The translations under genes were made by a program, and so were the position numbers. Shown in pieces: positions 41,971-50,531 of a stretch of DNA of 50,531 nt. The notes under the pieces were generated by a model, which did no database searches, was not told where the DNA came from, and was given only the letters and a program-made list of their open reading frames with translations. Source of the stretch: Paenibacillus sp. (GTDB lineage Bacteria > Bacillota > Bacilli > Paenibacillales > Paenibacillaceae); contig JAFWEX010000090.1 in NCBI GenBank assembly GCA_017512705.1, forward strand, positions 1 through 50,531. Reading direction: 5' to 3'. Numbering within the stretch: position 1 is the first letter of the stretch; each line of letters begins with the position of its first letter.

Positions 41971-42915
41971 CTACACGGTCTTAGGTTCAACTGGAGCCGG
42001 AGCGACGAGTGGAGCATCATCCGGGATAAGCTGAGGCTTTGTTTTACCGTAACGGATAAATACCCATACCCCGAACAGAATGACGACACCTGCCGACATT
42101 TGAAGCGTACTCAGTGATTCACCCAGCAGCACCCAAGCCAGCAAGGAAGAGAACACCGGCTCTCCGAGAACACCCATAGATACCGTCGTAGCGTTCATAT
42201 ATTGCAGCAGCCAGTTAGAGAGATAATGTCCAAAGATCGTAGGAACGATGGCAAGCAACAGGAAGATTCCCCATTCGGAAGCCGCATACCCGCCGAACGG
42301 ATGCCCCATAGCCAGATTGTACAAGGCGAACGTGCAGGCGGCGACGAGAAACACCCAGAAGTTATACGAAAATGCACTTAGACCTGCTCGCAAAAATTGA
42401 CCCAGTAGCATGTGTACCGCCACCGCCATGGTGCCAAATAACGAGAGAATATCCCCTTGCAGCGCAGTGCCTGCCACCTGAAAATCTCCTGCACCAATGA
42501 TGATTGAACCGAACAGGGCGATGCCCATACCGATCAGCATCATGCGATTGATTTTTGCTTTGAACAGCCATACCGAACCTGCCAGAATCAGAATCGGCTC
42601 CAAGGCGAGAATCACAGTTGAACTGGCGACACTCGTTAATCTTAGTGACCCCATCCAGAGCAGGAAGTGCAGTGCAAGCATTACGCCGGAAGCAAGCAGC
42701 AAAACCCATTGACGAAAATTCAGGCGCATCATCTCATGCCTGTGCGGCCAGACAAAAGGCAACATAAGCAGATTGGTTAAGAACAGACGATACATCGCAA
42801 TGACCGCAACATCTGCGTCAGACCAGCGTACAAAAATAGAGGAGAATGAAATGGCGATAATGCCGACAACGAATAACAAATAGATAGATCTGCCGGCACG
42901 GTTTATGCTTCTCAT
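41971..42915 (-). CDS. DMT superfamily (EamA) transporter
   Basis: 314 residues with about ten helices in two EamA repeats (about 10-140 and 150-285). Seen: FSSIFVRWSDADVAVIAMYR in the first helix, SLRLTSVASSTVILALEPILI, and in the second half SNWLLQYMNATTVSMGVLGEP followed by GVVILFGVWVF. The family exports amino acids or metabolites; substrate open. AAGGAG lies eight bases before the ATG. Pro-rich C-terminal tail. Confidence 0.9.
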   Translation of the reverse strand: MRSINRAGRSIYLLFVVGIIAISFSSIFVRWSDADVAVIAMYRLFLTNLLMLPFVWPHRHEMMRLNFRQWVLLLASGVMLALHFLLWMGSLRLTSVASSTVILALEPILILAGSVWLFKAKINRMMLIGMGIALFGSIIIGAGDFQVAGTALQGDILSLFGTMAVAVHMLLGQFLRAGLSAFSYNFWVFLVAACTFALYNLAMGHPFGGYAASEWGIFLLLAIVPTIFGHYLSNWLLQYMNATTVSMGVLGEPVFSSLLAWVLLGESLSTLQMSAGVVILFGVWVFIRYGKTKPQLIPDDAPLVAPAPVEPKTV

Positions 42916-43170
42916 AGGTGTAACTCCTTCTCAAAAATAAGATAACCTAAATCACCTCATTATACAGGAGAAGACCCATGCAGGGAAGATGATTACGAAG
43001 CAAGACAATTTAGATGAAAAATGGACAAGAGATAAGCAGATTGTAACCGGGCTTGTAACTATTCTGTCATTCACAGGACCCGATTTTCTATTAATCTTCT
43101 ATATATAGACATGATTCGAGAGAATATTCCATTCATCGGGAAAAAATGAAAGTTAGGAAGTGGCCAGTTC

Positions 43171-44076
43171 GTGAGAGTACAACAAGAAACAACGCGAGAT
43201 TATGGAAATGTTATTCACAGCGTAAGTCGCAAACAAACCCATCAAAGAAGACGAAAAATCCGCTACGGCAGGTTAAGTGTAGCTCTTATGTTGCTGGTGC
43301 TGCTTGTTGCGGGATTGACATATGCATTCATCGGTATGACTCATTGGATTAAGACACTAATTGCTCCGCCACCTATTGCTGTCATTGAACAACCTGCCAA
43401 GCTCGGCATGATCCAGCTCACCCCTGAGGCGAAGGAGGAGCCAGCGCGGTTTCTCGGACAGGTTCGTAAAGTGGCATACATAACATTTGACGACGGACCA
43501 AGCAAATATACAGATCAGTTGCTGGATATTTTGAAACAACATGAGGCGAAGGCGACTTTCTTCATGGTTGGACATCAGTTGAATGAATACTCGGATGCTG
43601 TGAAACGTCTGTACAAGGAAGGCAGTTATCCAGGGCTCCACAGCATGACACATAACTATAATAAGCTATACAAGAGCGGAGGCTCTGCTGGCTTCGTGAA
43701 TGAGTACAAAAAAGAGCAGAAGATGGTCGAGAAACTGCTTGGATACAAGCCTCATCTCATCCGTGCCCCATATGGAAGCAGCCCGCAGATTGGCGAGGCT
43801 TTCCGAGGAGATATTGCTGCGGCAGGCTTCAAAATGTGGGACTGGACGACGGATTCACTGGACTGGAAATATGCAGGTCACCCGGACAAAATTATTGCTA
43901 GGGTGAGCAACAGCGTGCACAGAGATAAAGAAGTTATTTTGATGCACGAGCGGGAACAGACGGTTCAGGCACTGCCAAGTATTATGACACTATTGGAAGA
44001 CCGGGGTTATGAGTTCGAAGTGTACGAGCCGAATGCACACTGGGTTGTTAATTTCAGCGGAGATACCCGTCTGTAA
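43171..44076 (+). CDS. Membrane-anchored polysaccharide deacetylase
   Basis: 301 residues. One N-terminal helix (about 37-57) anchors the protein; the NodB/CE4 domain (about 100-290) faces out. Motifs: TFDDGPS (105-111, D107 and D108), HSMTH (H157 and H161, metal), RAPYGS, DWTTDSLDW and VILMHE. All catalytic residues are present, so it should deacetylate peptidoglycan or a related GlcNAc polymer. The start is a GTG with AGGAAG ten bases upstream. Followed by two lipoprotein genes in the same direction, consistent with a cell-wall role. Confidence 0.92.
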   Translation: MRVQQETTRDYGNVIHSVSRKQTHQRRRKIRYGRLSVALMLLVLLVAGLTYAFIGMTHWIKTLIAPPPIAVIEQPAKLGMIQLTPEAKEEPARFLGQVRKVAYITFDDGPSKYTDQLLDILKQHEAKATFFMVGHQLNEYSDAVKRLYKEGSYPGLHSMTHNYNKLYKSGGSAGFVNEYKKEQKMVEKLLGYKPHLIRAPYGSSPQIGEAFRGDIAAAGFKMWDWTTDSLDWKYAGHPDKIIARVSNSVHRDKEVILMHEREQTVQALPSIMTLLEDRGYEFEVYEPNAHWVVNFSGDTRL

Positions 44077-44124
44077 AGTATCATAGTAGAACTTTAATCG
44101 GTTTAGGCAAGAGAGGAAGAATAT

Positions 44125-44781
44125 ATGGTGATAAGTGGTAAAAAGGTGGCGCTTGCAGCATGCAGTGTACTGCTGATGTTCCTGCTTAGCGGGTGCGGAG
44201 AGCCTCAGGAACCTGCGGCTAACCAGATTAATCGATTGGTCGAGAGTGACCAGGAGATCGGCAAGAGTCTGAAGGAATTGATACGTTATGAAAAAGAAGA
44301 CATGGCATTATACAAATCAATCTTAAGCAATGGCAAAAATAAAAACAGTGACATCGAAGCTCTGCTTGATCAAGCGGAAGCTCATATACAGCAAAGAAGA
44401 ACGTTACTCGGGCAGGCCAGCAAGGCCATGCAAGAGACAGGGGAGCAAACGGAAGTGCTGCGCCACTCACTGAAAGAGCTTACGATTGAGAAGGAAGAGA
44501 CGCTTGCACATGCGGAAAAGGTGCTGGAGCAATATGAAGCAAGAGCCAAAACATTTGAGCTGTTTGTGGTTTCTTATGAGCATAGCTTAGATGCTGAAGA
44601 GCAACTGTATAGTCTGATGCGGACAAGCGCGAATCCCAATCTCGTTAAAATTAAACGGGCCATTCGTACACGGAATGAAGAATATGCCAAGCTGGCTGAA
44701 GTACGAAAACAATTCAACCTGCAGACACAAGCGTTCAACGCTGCTCACGCACAGTTGGTGAAGCTGGATCAAGTAGGATAA
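44125..44781 (+). CDS. YkyA-family lipoprotein
   Basis: 218 residues. The lipobox LLSGC places it on the outer face of the membrane; nearly all the rest is helical and charged (KELTIEKEETLAHAEKVLEQ), a coiled coil from about 35 to 215. This fits the YkyA family of putative cell-wall-binding lipoproteins, of unknown function. GAGAGGAAG precedes the ATG. It lies 48 bases after the deacetylase gene, so the two may form an operon. Confidence 0.85.
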   Translation: MVISGKKVALAACSVLLMFLLSGCGEPQEPAANQINRLVESDQEIGKSLKELIRYEKEDMALYKSILSNGKNKNSDIEALLDQAEAHIQQRRTLLGQASKAMQETGEQTEVLRHSLKELTIEKEETLAHAEKVLEQYEARAKTFELFVVSYEHSLDAEEQLYSLMRTSANPNLVKIKRAIRTRNEEYAKLAEVRKQFNLQTQAFNAAHAQLVKLDQVG

Positions 44782-44910
44782 AACAGGAAGGCCGGTGGGT
44801 CGGTACCTGCGTGACGTGATTGAGCTGTCTGTCTTCCGTGTAAGTATAATTAAACGATGGGAAGTAACATGGACAAGCAGCATTGCGTATAAGCTAACGG
44901 AGGTGTTCAT

Positions 44911-45810
44911 ATGCGAAAAGGGAAAACACTAAAGGTCAGCACCACATTATTGGTTCTGCTTATGGGATTCTCGCTTGTGGCTTGTGGGAATAGCGCACCT
45001 GCGCTCCAGCCTACTGTGGACAACACGAAGGAGACGGCACCAGCGCCAGAGCCACAGCCGGAAGCAAAAGATGTCATTGAAGCAGAGGGCATTCTGACCG
45101 GGTGGGCCGATCCCCATACTATTGAGATTCGGGTAGATGGCGAAGCGATGTCATTTCAGGTGAGCGAAGATCTGCAGAAGTCACTGGATGATATTGATGA
45201 CGAGGATTCTGTTCGATTTAAATATGTGGAGAAAATCCTTGATGCGTCAACCAAACAGCTTGTACTTACTGAGATCACCAAGATCGCGTCTGGTGCTGAC
45301 GACGGTAACACAGGTGCTGGTGGGGGAAACACTGCTATATCAGATCGTCCAACAACGTCGGAGCTTGAAGTAACCGTGGAAGGAATAACTGAAAAGCGGC
45401 CCGTAACCTTGGCGCAAGCCAAAGGATATTCACTATATATTTTTGATCCTATGGCGTTTGATGCGGAAGATCATGAGTTAACGATGAAGATCGATCCTGC
45501 GTATAAGGTTGAGATTGAGAAGTTGTCTTCAGACTTCAAGCGGGATGAACTGAGAATGGATGCCAAGGAAGAGTTGTCCCAGACAGGAGAGGTTAAGGAG
45601 TTAACGTCTGAGCAGCTCAGCAACGGACCGATGAAAGAGGCAAAACTGTTCATGATGTCTCAGAACGATAAGAAAACGCAGTATTTCATCGTGAAAGAAC
45701 TGGACGGCACGGATTTCATTTTCCACATTGATGCACCTGTAGGTGAGCCTTCCGAAGGCTTTCTGCCTATGGTGTACGCATCGGTGAACTCCATTATGAA
45801 TGAATCGTGA
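44911..45810 (+). CDS. Lipoprotein of unknown function
   Basis: 299 residues with lipobox SLVAC. A Pro/Glu-rich linker (about 27-55) is followed by a small beta domain (IEAEGILTGWADPHTIEIRV), a Gly/Asn linker (about 130-145), and a C-terminal domain with AKGYSLYIFDPMAFDAEDHE and a run of charged helices ending MVYASVNSIMNES. CGGAGGTG lies six bases before the ATG. Third gene of a possible wall-related unit with the deacetylase and YkyA genes. I do not recognise the family. Confidence 0.8.
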   Translation: MRKGKTLKVSTTLLVLLMGFSLVACGNSAPALQPTVDNTKETAPAPEPQPEAKDVIEAEGILTGWADPHTIEIRVDGEAMSFQVSEDLQKSLDDIDDEDSVRFKYVEKILDASTKQLVLTEITKIASGADDGNTGAGGGNTAISDRPTTSELEVTVEGITEKRPVTLAQAKGYSLYIFDPMAFDAEDHELTMKIDPAYKVEIEKLSSDFKRDELRMDAKEELSQTGEVKELTSEQLSNGPMKEAKLFMMSQNDKKTQYFIVKELDGTDFIFHIDAPVGEPSEGFLPMVYASVNSIMNES

Positions 45811-45818
45811 TACCTGTG

Positions 45819-45860
45819 AACAGCGTGTTTCCTGATAAGAGGATAATACGCTGTTTTTTG
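45819..45860 (+). terminator. Terminator after the lipoprotein gene
   Basis: AACAGCGT and ACGCTGTT pair over a 21-base loop, followed by TTTTTT. Confidence 0.75.
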
Positions 45861-45886
45861 TTTTGGTAAGGCACAGGAGGGAGTGT

Positions 45887-46013
45887 ATGGAAAGCATAAG
45901 ATTCGGGTTGGCGGCCTGATATTGAATTCACTTTACGCCAGATGGATGGATGTGGGAAAATAAGTGAATACGTTCGTGAAGTCATGAAAGAATGTGCTAA
46001 GTGTATTTCATGA
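45887..46013 (+). pseudogene. Small frameshifted gene, possibly ribbon-helix-helix type
   Basis: A strong AGGAGGGA site precedes an ATG that opens only MESIRFGLAA. Removing one T in CGGGTTGG joins it to an open frame WRPDIEFTLRQMDG then ISEYVREVMKECAKCIS and TGA, 41 residues in all. The helix ISEYVREVMKE is like the second half of ribbon-helix-helix proteins. It could also be two chance frames. A sequencing error is an alternative. Confidence 0.4.
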
Positions 46014-46097
46014 GTTAAAGGGTTTGGAAGTGTTGTGCAATAGTGTAACGGAAATATATTGAAGCCATGAGTTGTAAGGATGAGGAGTGAAAGATGA

Positions 46098-47048
46098 ATG
46101 AGCATGCTGCAACAAGATCGTTTTGATGGATGTCTGATTGGGCTTGCCGTAGGAGATGCGCTAGGCACCACCGTTGAATTCAGCAGTCCGGGGACTTTTG
46201 AGCCTGTTACAGATATGGTAGGCGGCGGAGTGTTTGGATTAAAAGCGGGGGAGTGGACTGACGATACCTCTATGGCTCTATGTTTGGCGGAAAGTTTGGT
46301 GCGACAGCAGCGTTTTGACCCTGACGATCAGATGCGCAGATATACGAACTGGTACAGAGTCGGATATATGAGTAGTACCGGAGACTGCTTTGATATTGGC
46401 GGAGCTACGCGAAGTGCACTGGAACGGTTTGTTCGCACTGGCGAACCCTATAGTGGATCAACTGACCCTATGGCAGCGGGCAATGGCTCTATTATGAGAC
46501 TTGCTCCGATTGCTATGGCTTATGCGAATGAACCGGCGGAGGCGATTCGCTACGCAGGCCTAAGTTCCCGTACAACACACGCCGCGACAGAAAGTGTGGA
46601 GGCTTGCGAAGTGCTGGCAGCCGTACTTGTGGCGGGATTTCATGGAGCCGATAAGGCTACAATGTTATCCCCGGAGACGATGAAGCGGTGGCGGTCGAGT
46701 GCAGAAGCCTCTTTTTCACCTGCTATTGAAGAGGTAGTCATGGGATCCTATCACCGTAAAGAACCTCCTGAGATTCAAGGCAGTGGTTACGTCGTGCGTT
46801 CTCTGGAAGCCGCGCTCTGGGCATTCGCGAAATCCTCCAGTTTCTCGGACGGAGCACTTCTAGCGGTCAATCTAGGCGATGATGCTGATACAACGGGTGC
46901 TGTATATGGGCAAATGGCAGGTGCGTATTACGGGCGGAATGGTATTCCTTCACATTGGCAGGACAAGCTTGCGATGAGAGATATCTTTGACCATCTCAAT
47001 GAGGCATTATGGCTTAAAGCAACAGGTGGCGCTGTGCAGTCGGATTAA
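46098..47048 (+). CDS. ADP-ribosylglycohydrolase family protein
   Basis: 316 residues. The two metal-binding clusters are complete: GEWTDDTSMAL (T54, D55, D56) and GDDADTTGAVYG (D261, D262, D264). FDGCLIGLAVGDALG opens the DraG fold, and MAAGNGSIMRLAPIA and SSRTTHAATESVEAC are typical. These enzymes remove ADP-ribose from protein or other targets using Mg/Mn; the substrate is not evident and no nitrogenase genes are near. GGAG lies about ten bases before the ATG; the 287-base gap before holds a terminator and a frameshifted gene. Confidence 0.92.
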   Translation: MSMLQQDRFDGCLIGLAVGDALGTTVEFSSPGTFEPVTDMVGGGVFGLKAGEWTDDTSMALCLAESLVRQQRFDPDDQMRRYTNWYRVGYMSSTGDCFDIGGATRSALERFVRTGEPYSGSTDPMAAGNGSIMRLAPIAMAYANEPAEAIRYAGLSSRTTHAATESVEACEVLAAVLVAGFHGADKATMLSPETMKRWRSSAEASFSPAIEEVVMGSYHRKEPPEIQGSGYVVRSLEAALWAFAKSSSFSDGALLAVNLGDDADTTGAVYGQMAGAYYGRNGIPSHWQDKLAMRDIFDHLNEALWLKATGGAVQSD

Positions 47049-47119
47049 CCCATTCAGAAACTAGAGTAAAACAACAGACATATGAAAGACATATGACGGA
47101 CAGGAGAATAGAAATCATC

Positions 47120-48397
47120 ATGAGCAAGACAAACTTCGACCCTTCAACGGGTGAATCGGCAGAGCGCGAGCATACTGCAAAGGCTTTAGAACCAGGTCAT
47201 AGAAAGGCGTTTCCTTTATCGTTGTTATGTTTGACGATAGGGGCATTTGCCATTGGCATGACTGAATTTATAATCATGGGTTTGTTGCCTAATGTGGCTA
47301 ATGATCTGAACGTAAGCATTCCGCAAGCGGGTCAGCTAATCACGGGCTACGCTCTCGGCGTAGCTGTGGGTGCACCTATTCTAACGGTGTTCACACACAA
47401 GATTCCGCAGAAAAAACTGTTAGTACTGCTGATGTGTATTTTCATCATCGGCAATGCGTTGTCCGTTATTGCGCCTACTTACGGATTGCTGATCTCAGCG
47501 CGTATTTTGACAGCATTTGCTCATGGCACATTCCTCGGAGTAGGTTCAATTATGGCTACTAAACTGGTAACGCCAGATCGGAGGGCTGGAGCTGTGTCGG
47601 TAGTGCTCGCCGGACTCACCATCGCTAATATCATTGGCGTTCCGTTTGGTACATTTATCGGCCAACAGCTAGGCTGGCGTTCTTCTTTCGGGGCTATCAC
47701 TATTTTAGGTGTGATTTCTCTGTTTGGTATTATTCGTTTCATTCCGGTTATTCCGCAAGGAACACCAGCTAACCTGGGACAACAGTTCCGCAATCTGATT
47801 CGTCCACAAGTATTACTGGTACTGCTCATCGGAGCTATGGGCTGCGGTAGTCTGTTCGCCGTTTTCACTTACATTACACCGATGCTGGTGGATATTAGTG
47901 GTTTTGCTGAACAGAATGTAACCTGGATTCTGGTGCTGTTGGGTTTTGGTGTTACATTAGGCAATATGGTTGGCGGCCGTCTGGCCGACTGGAAACTCAT
48001 GCCTTCACTCATCGTTAATTTTGGTATACTTGCCGTGCTCTTGGCTGCATTAACGCTGACACTGCACAATTCGGTTCTCGCAGTTATCACCATATTCTTG
48101 TGGGGGGTTGCAGCCTTTGGGATTATGCCGGGACTTCAGATCCGTATTATGAATATGACGCGTGAAGCACCATTGCTCGCGACGACATCTAGTCACTCGG
48201 CGTTTAATCTAGGGAATGCGGCTGGCGCTTATATTGGTGGGTTTGCGATTACGCATACCGGGCTGATCTCGGTGCCGATCTACGCAGCAGTGATTGCGGC
48301 TATTGGCTTACTAGGATTGTTATTCAGCTTGTTTATGCATGATAAGAAGTCTTTGTCCGATGGTGCGGAGAACATCCAACCGATGTCAGCTCATTAG
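47120..48397 (+). CDS. MFS exporter, DHA1 type (AraJ/YdhP-like)
   Basis: 425 residues with 12 helices. FAIGMTEFIIMGLLPNVAND, typical of AraJ/YdhP/PbuE-type exporters, then HKIPQKKLLVL (motif A), HGTFLGVGSIMATKLV, IGVPFGTFIGQQLGWR (motif C region) and FNLGNAAGAYIGG. Substrates of the group include arabinose analogues, purines and drugs; open here. The start at 47120 follows AGGAG by 13 bases; an in-frame ATG at 47093 is possible. It lies 71 bases after the glycohydrolase gene. Confidence 0.9.
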   Translation: MSKTNFDPSTGESAEREHTAKALEPGHRKAFPLSLLCLTIGAFAIGMTEFIIMGLLPNVANDLNVSIPQAGQLITGYALGVAVGAPILTVFTHKIPQKKLLVLLMCIFIIGNALSVIAPTYGLLISARILTAFAHGTFLGVGSIMATKLVTPDRRAGAVSVVLAGLTIANIIGVPFGTFIGQQLGWRSSFGAITILGVISLFGIIRFIPVIPQGTPANLGQQFRNLIRPQVLLVLLIGAMGCGSLFAVFTYITPMLVDISGFAEQNVTWILVLLGFGVTLGNMVGGRLADWKLMPSLIVNFGILAVLLAALTLTLHNSVLAVITIFLWGVAAFGIMPGLQIRIMNMTREAPLLATTSSHSAFNLGNAAGAYIGGFAITHTGLISVPIYAAVIAAIGLLGLLFSLFMHDKKSLSDGAENIQPMSAH

Positions 48398-48413
48398 TGA
48401 ATAAGGTTGTCCT

Positions 48414-48452
48414 AAGTCTCGGCTTCTCTAATAGAGAGCTGGGACTTTTTTT
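48414..48452 (+). terminator. Terminator after the MFS gene
   Basis: AAGTCTCGGCTTCTCT and GAGAGCTGGGACTT pair with G-T wobbles over an AATA loop, then eight T residues. Confidence 0.88.
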
Positions 48453-48592
48453 GGATAAATGTAATAGAAGTATAACGATCGACAGACCGTGGGAGGGACA
48501 GGATCATACAGTACATCCTAAAATAAGATATATTTTTCGAAGTAAAAGGTATGATTATTGAAGTTTTTTGATGATGTATATCTTTTAAGAGG

Positions 48593-48731
48593 TGTTATAA
48601 TGGAGATGTAATTGGAATTGTTTGTAAAATTTATGCGATTCATGTTTGTTTATGTACTTGCCTAAACAGTAAGATAGGAACTTCATATGCCTGGAAGGGA
48701 GGAACTTCATTTTATTGTGTAAGGGCTTTCA
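48593..48731 (+). promoter_or_regulatory. Candidate promoter and cre-like site of the esterase gene
   Basis: An extended -10 TGTTATAAT lies at 48593-48601, with no good -35. TGTAAGGGCTTTCA at 48718-48731 fits the cre consensus except for one base in the central CG. AGGAACTTCAT is repeated at 48676 and 48700. The 412-base gap 48398-48810 contains no gene. Confidence 0.4.
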
Positions 48732-48795
48732 ATCCTGAGTTGAAGTTGAAGAGCTACACTGCAAGATACGTACACTTTTTATAATTCAAAGTTAA

Positions 48796-49758
<963 letters not shown>

Positions 49759-49767
49759 AGTTCATCA

Positions 49768-49804
49768 GCCTCAGGCCTGGCGATTACAGGGTCTGAGGTT
49801 TTTT
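49768..49804 (+). terminator. Terminator after the esterase gene
   Basis: CCTCAGGCC and GGTCTGAGG pair with one wobble, followed by TTTTTT. Confidence 0.88.
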
Positions 49805-49919
49805 GTGTTTTAATGATGATGCGGATTGAGGGAGGGTAAATAGTATAGTATACAATGAAATGAAGATGTAAATTTAGATATACATAAGCACTTTCGAGAA
49901 AGAGAGGGATACGATTACG

Positions 49920-50099
49920 ATGTTTTATTATAAAGGGGCATTTCGTGGAATGGATAACGTCATCTATTTTAAAAGCGAAGTGCCGCTGTTGCAGCATGAT
50001 GTGATTGTGTTAGGCGAGAAAACGTATTTTATTGAAAGTGTGGAGAAAGAGTTTTTGCTGTTGGAGCGAGTAGGTTCGATCGTTAATGTGAGTGTATAA
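49920..50099 (+). CDS. Small hypothetical protein, 59 residues
   Basis: Begins MFYYKGAFRGMDNVIYFKSE and has a regular beta-rich pattern (HDVIVLGEKTYFIESVEKEF) that looks like a folded small barrel. GAGAGGG lies 11 bases before the ATG. It is flanked by a terminator on the left and AT-rich repeats on the right. No family recognised. Confidence 0.65.
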   Translation: MFYYKGAFRGMDNVIYFKSEVPLLQHDVIVLGEKTYFIESVEKEFLLLERVGSIVNVSV

Positions 50100-50262
50100 A
50101 GAGGGAGATTTTCGAGATTTTCTGACGTAAGATTCTCTCACTGAATGTGTTTTGAAAGTTTGGTTTATTTGTCGTTTCAGTCAGAATTCGGTTACAGAGA
50201 TGAATTTCTAAGACAGGCTCACACTGTCCCAAGGGACTTCGTAATTTTCCGATATTGTTTCA

Positions 50263-50434
50263 GTACCATATTGGTACGTGCCTACGATTGAAAAGGTGTG
50301 GCTAAAAGTATACTTTTTGAAAGACTCAGTTAGTGTCTGTCAAAAGTGTTTATGAAATGTTTCAAATGGTTTAAAAATTAATATGAAATGTGTCAAAAGT
50401 GCTAGCGAAGATTTTGACATAAATTGGATATAAT
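50263..50434 (+). repeat. Repeats and palindromes before the recombinase gene
   Basis: GTACCATATTGGTAC (50263-50277) and AAAAGTATACTTTT (50304-50317) are palindromes. TGTCAAAAGTG occurs at 50338 and 50391, TATGAAATGTKTCAAA at 50351 and 50382, and TTTTGACA (50412) is the inverse of TGTCAAAA. A TATAAT lies at 50429. TGTC-type half-sites are usual in resolvase res regions, so this may be the recombination site and promoter of the next gene. The rest of the gap 50100-50465 shows nothing clear. Confidence 0.55.
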
Positions 50435-50465
50435 ATCCTTAACAACATAGTAAAGGATGATCAGT

Positions 50466-50531
50466 ATGAGTGAGATTAGACATTACGGTTACATAAGAGT
50501 TTCATCTAAGGATCAAAATGAAGCAATACAA
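50466..50531 (+). CDS. Serine recombinase (resolvase/invertase family), 3' end missing
   Basis: Only 22 codons are in the window: MSEIRHYGYIRVSSKDQNEA and two more. YIRVSSKDQ fits the resolvase/invertase active-site signature; S13 is the likely nucleophile that attacks DNA. AAGGATGAT precedes the ATG. The gene continues past the window edge. It may belong to a mobile element or an invertible locus to the right. Confidence 0.85.
   Translation, partial: MSEIRHYGYIRVSSKDQNEAIQ

Overview
The window looks like chromosomal DNA of a Paenibacillus-type, endospore-lineage Firmicute. The support is moderate GC content, strong AGGAGG-type ribosome sites with some TTG and GTG starts, a CcpA-type cre site, a Fur box, a DUF4179 anti-sigma operon, copper-amine-oxidase-type stalk domains, and an arabinoxylanase with CBM6 plus CBM36 (an architecture known from Paenibacillus polymyxa). 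I saw no rRNA, tRNA, CRISPR array or complete insertion sequence. The left end cuts a solute-binding-protein gene and the right end cuts a serine recombinase gene.

Left (1-9009): an amino-sugar operon on the + strand. It encodes a sugar-binding lipoprotein (partial), an exported TIM-barrel glycosidase of unassigned family, NagB, NagA (4-bp GTGA overlap), and a 1177-residue cytoplasmic fusion of a GH20 and a GH3 module. Together they read as capture, trimming and catabolism of GlcNAc oligosaccharides to fructose-6-P. 9257-13961 is a mixed stretch: DUF1697, two SUKH (SMI1/KNR4) proteins, DUF2625, and a two-gene signalling module of an RsbQ-type hydrolase followed by a PAS-GGDEF diguanylate cyclase. 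14080-18920 holds an MFS drug exporter, a VOC protein and a LMCA1-like Ca2+ P-type ATPase. 19276-20568 is a short hybrid-cluster protein behind a good Fnr box. 20974-22362 is a PTS EIIBC-like protein that has lost both catalytic signatures.

Middle (22606-34082): a Fur-controlled siderophore uptake pair (binding lipoprotein and fused double FecCD permease, no ATPase), an aminotransferase, an SDR without the catalytic Tyr, and a divergent HxlR regulator/NAD(P)H oxidoreductase pair around a 41-bp dyad. Then comes an arabinoxylan operon on the - strand (XynD-like GH43-CBM6-CBM36 and a second GH43) behind a perfect cre site, and a DJ-1/PfpI protein.

Right (34102-50531): a divergent APH-like kinase, a decayed DUF4179-family copy, a CPBP protease homologue, and an ECF sigma / DUF4179 anti-sigma / exported paralogue operon. 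An AraC remnant, a stalk-domain protein with an NPCBM-like module, a sulfurtransferase, a DMT exporter, a polysaccharide deacetylase and two lipoproteins follow. After these lie a frameshifted small gene, an ADP-ribosylglycohydrolase, an MFS exporter, an exported CE1 esterase, a 59-residue hypothetical protein and a recombinase with repeats upstream.

The observations most worth following are the RsbQ/PAS-GGDEF pair, the GH20-GH3 fusion, the disarmed PTS permease, the decayed third DUF4179 copy beside a live sigma operon, and the HxlR dyad.
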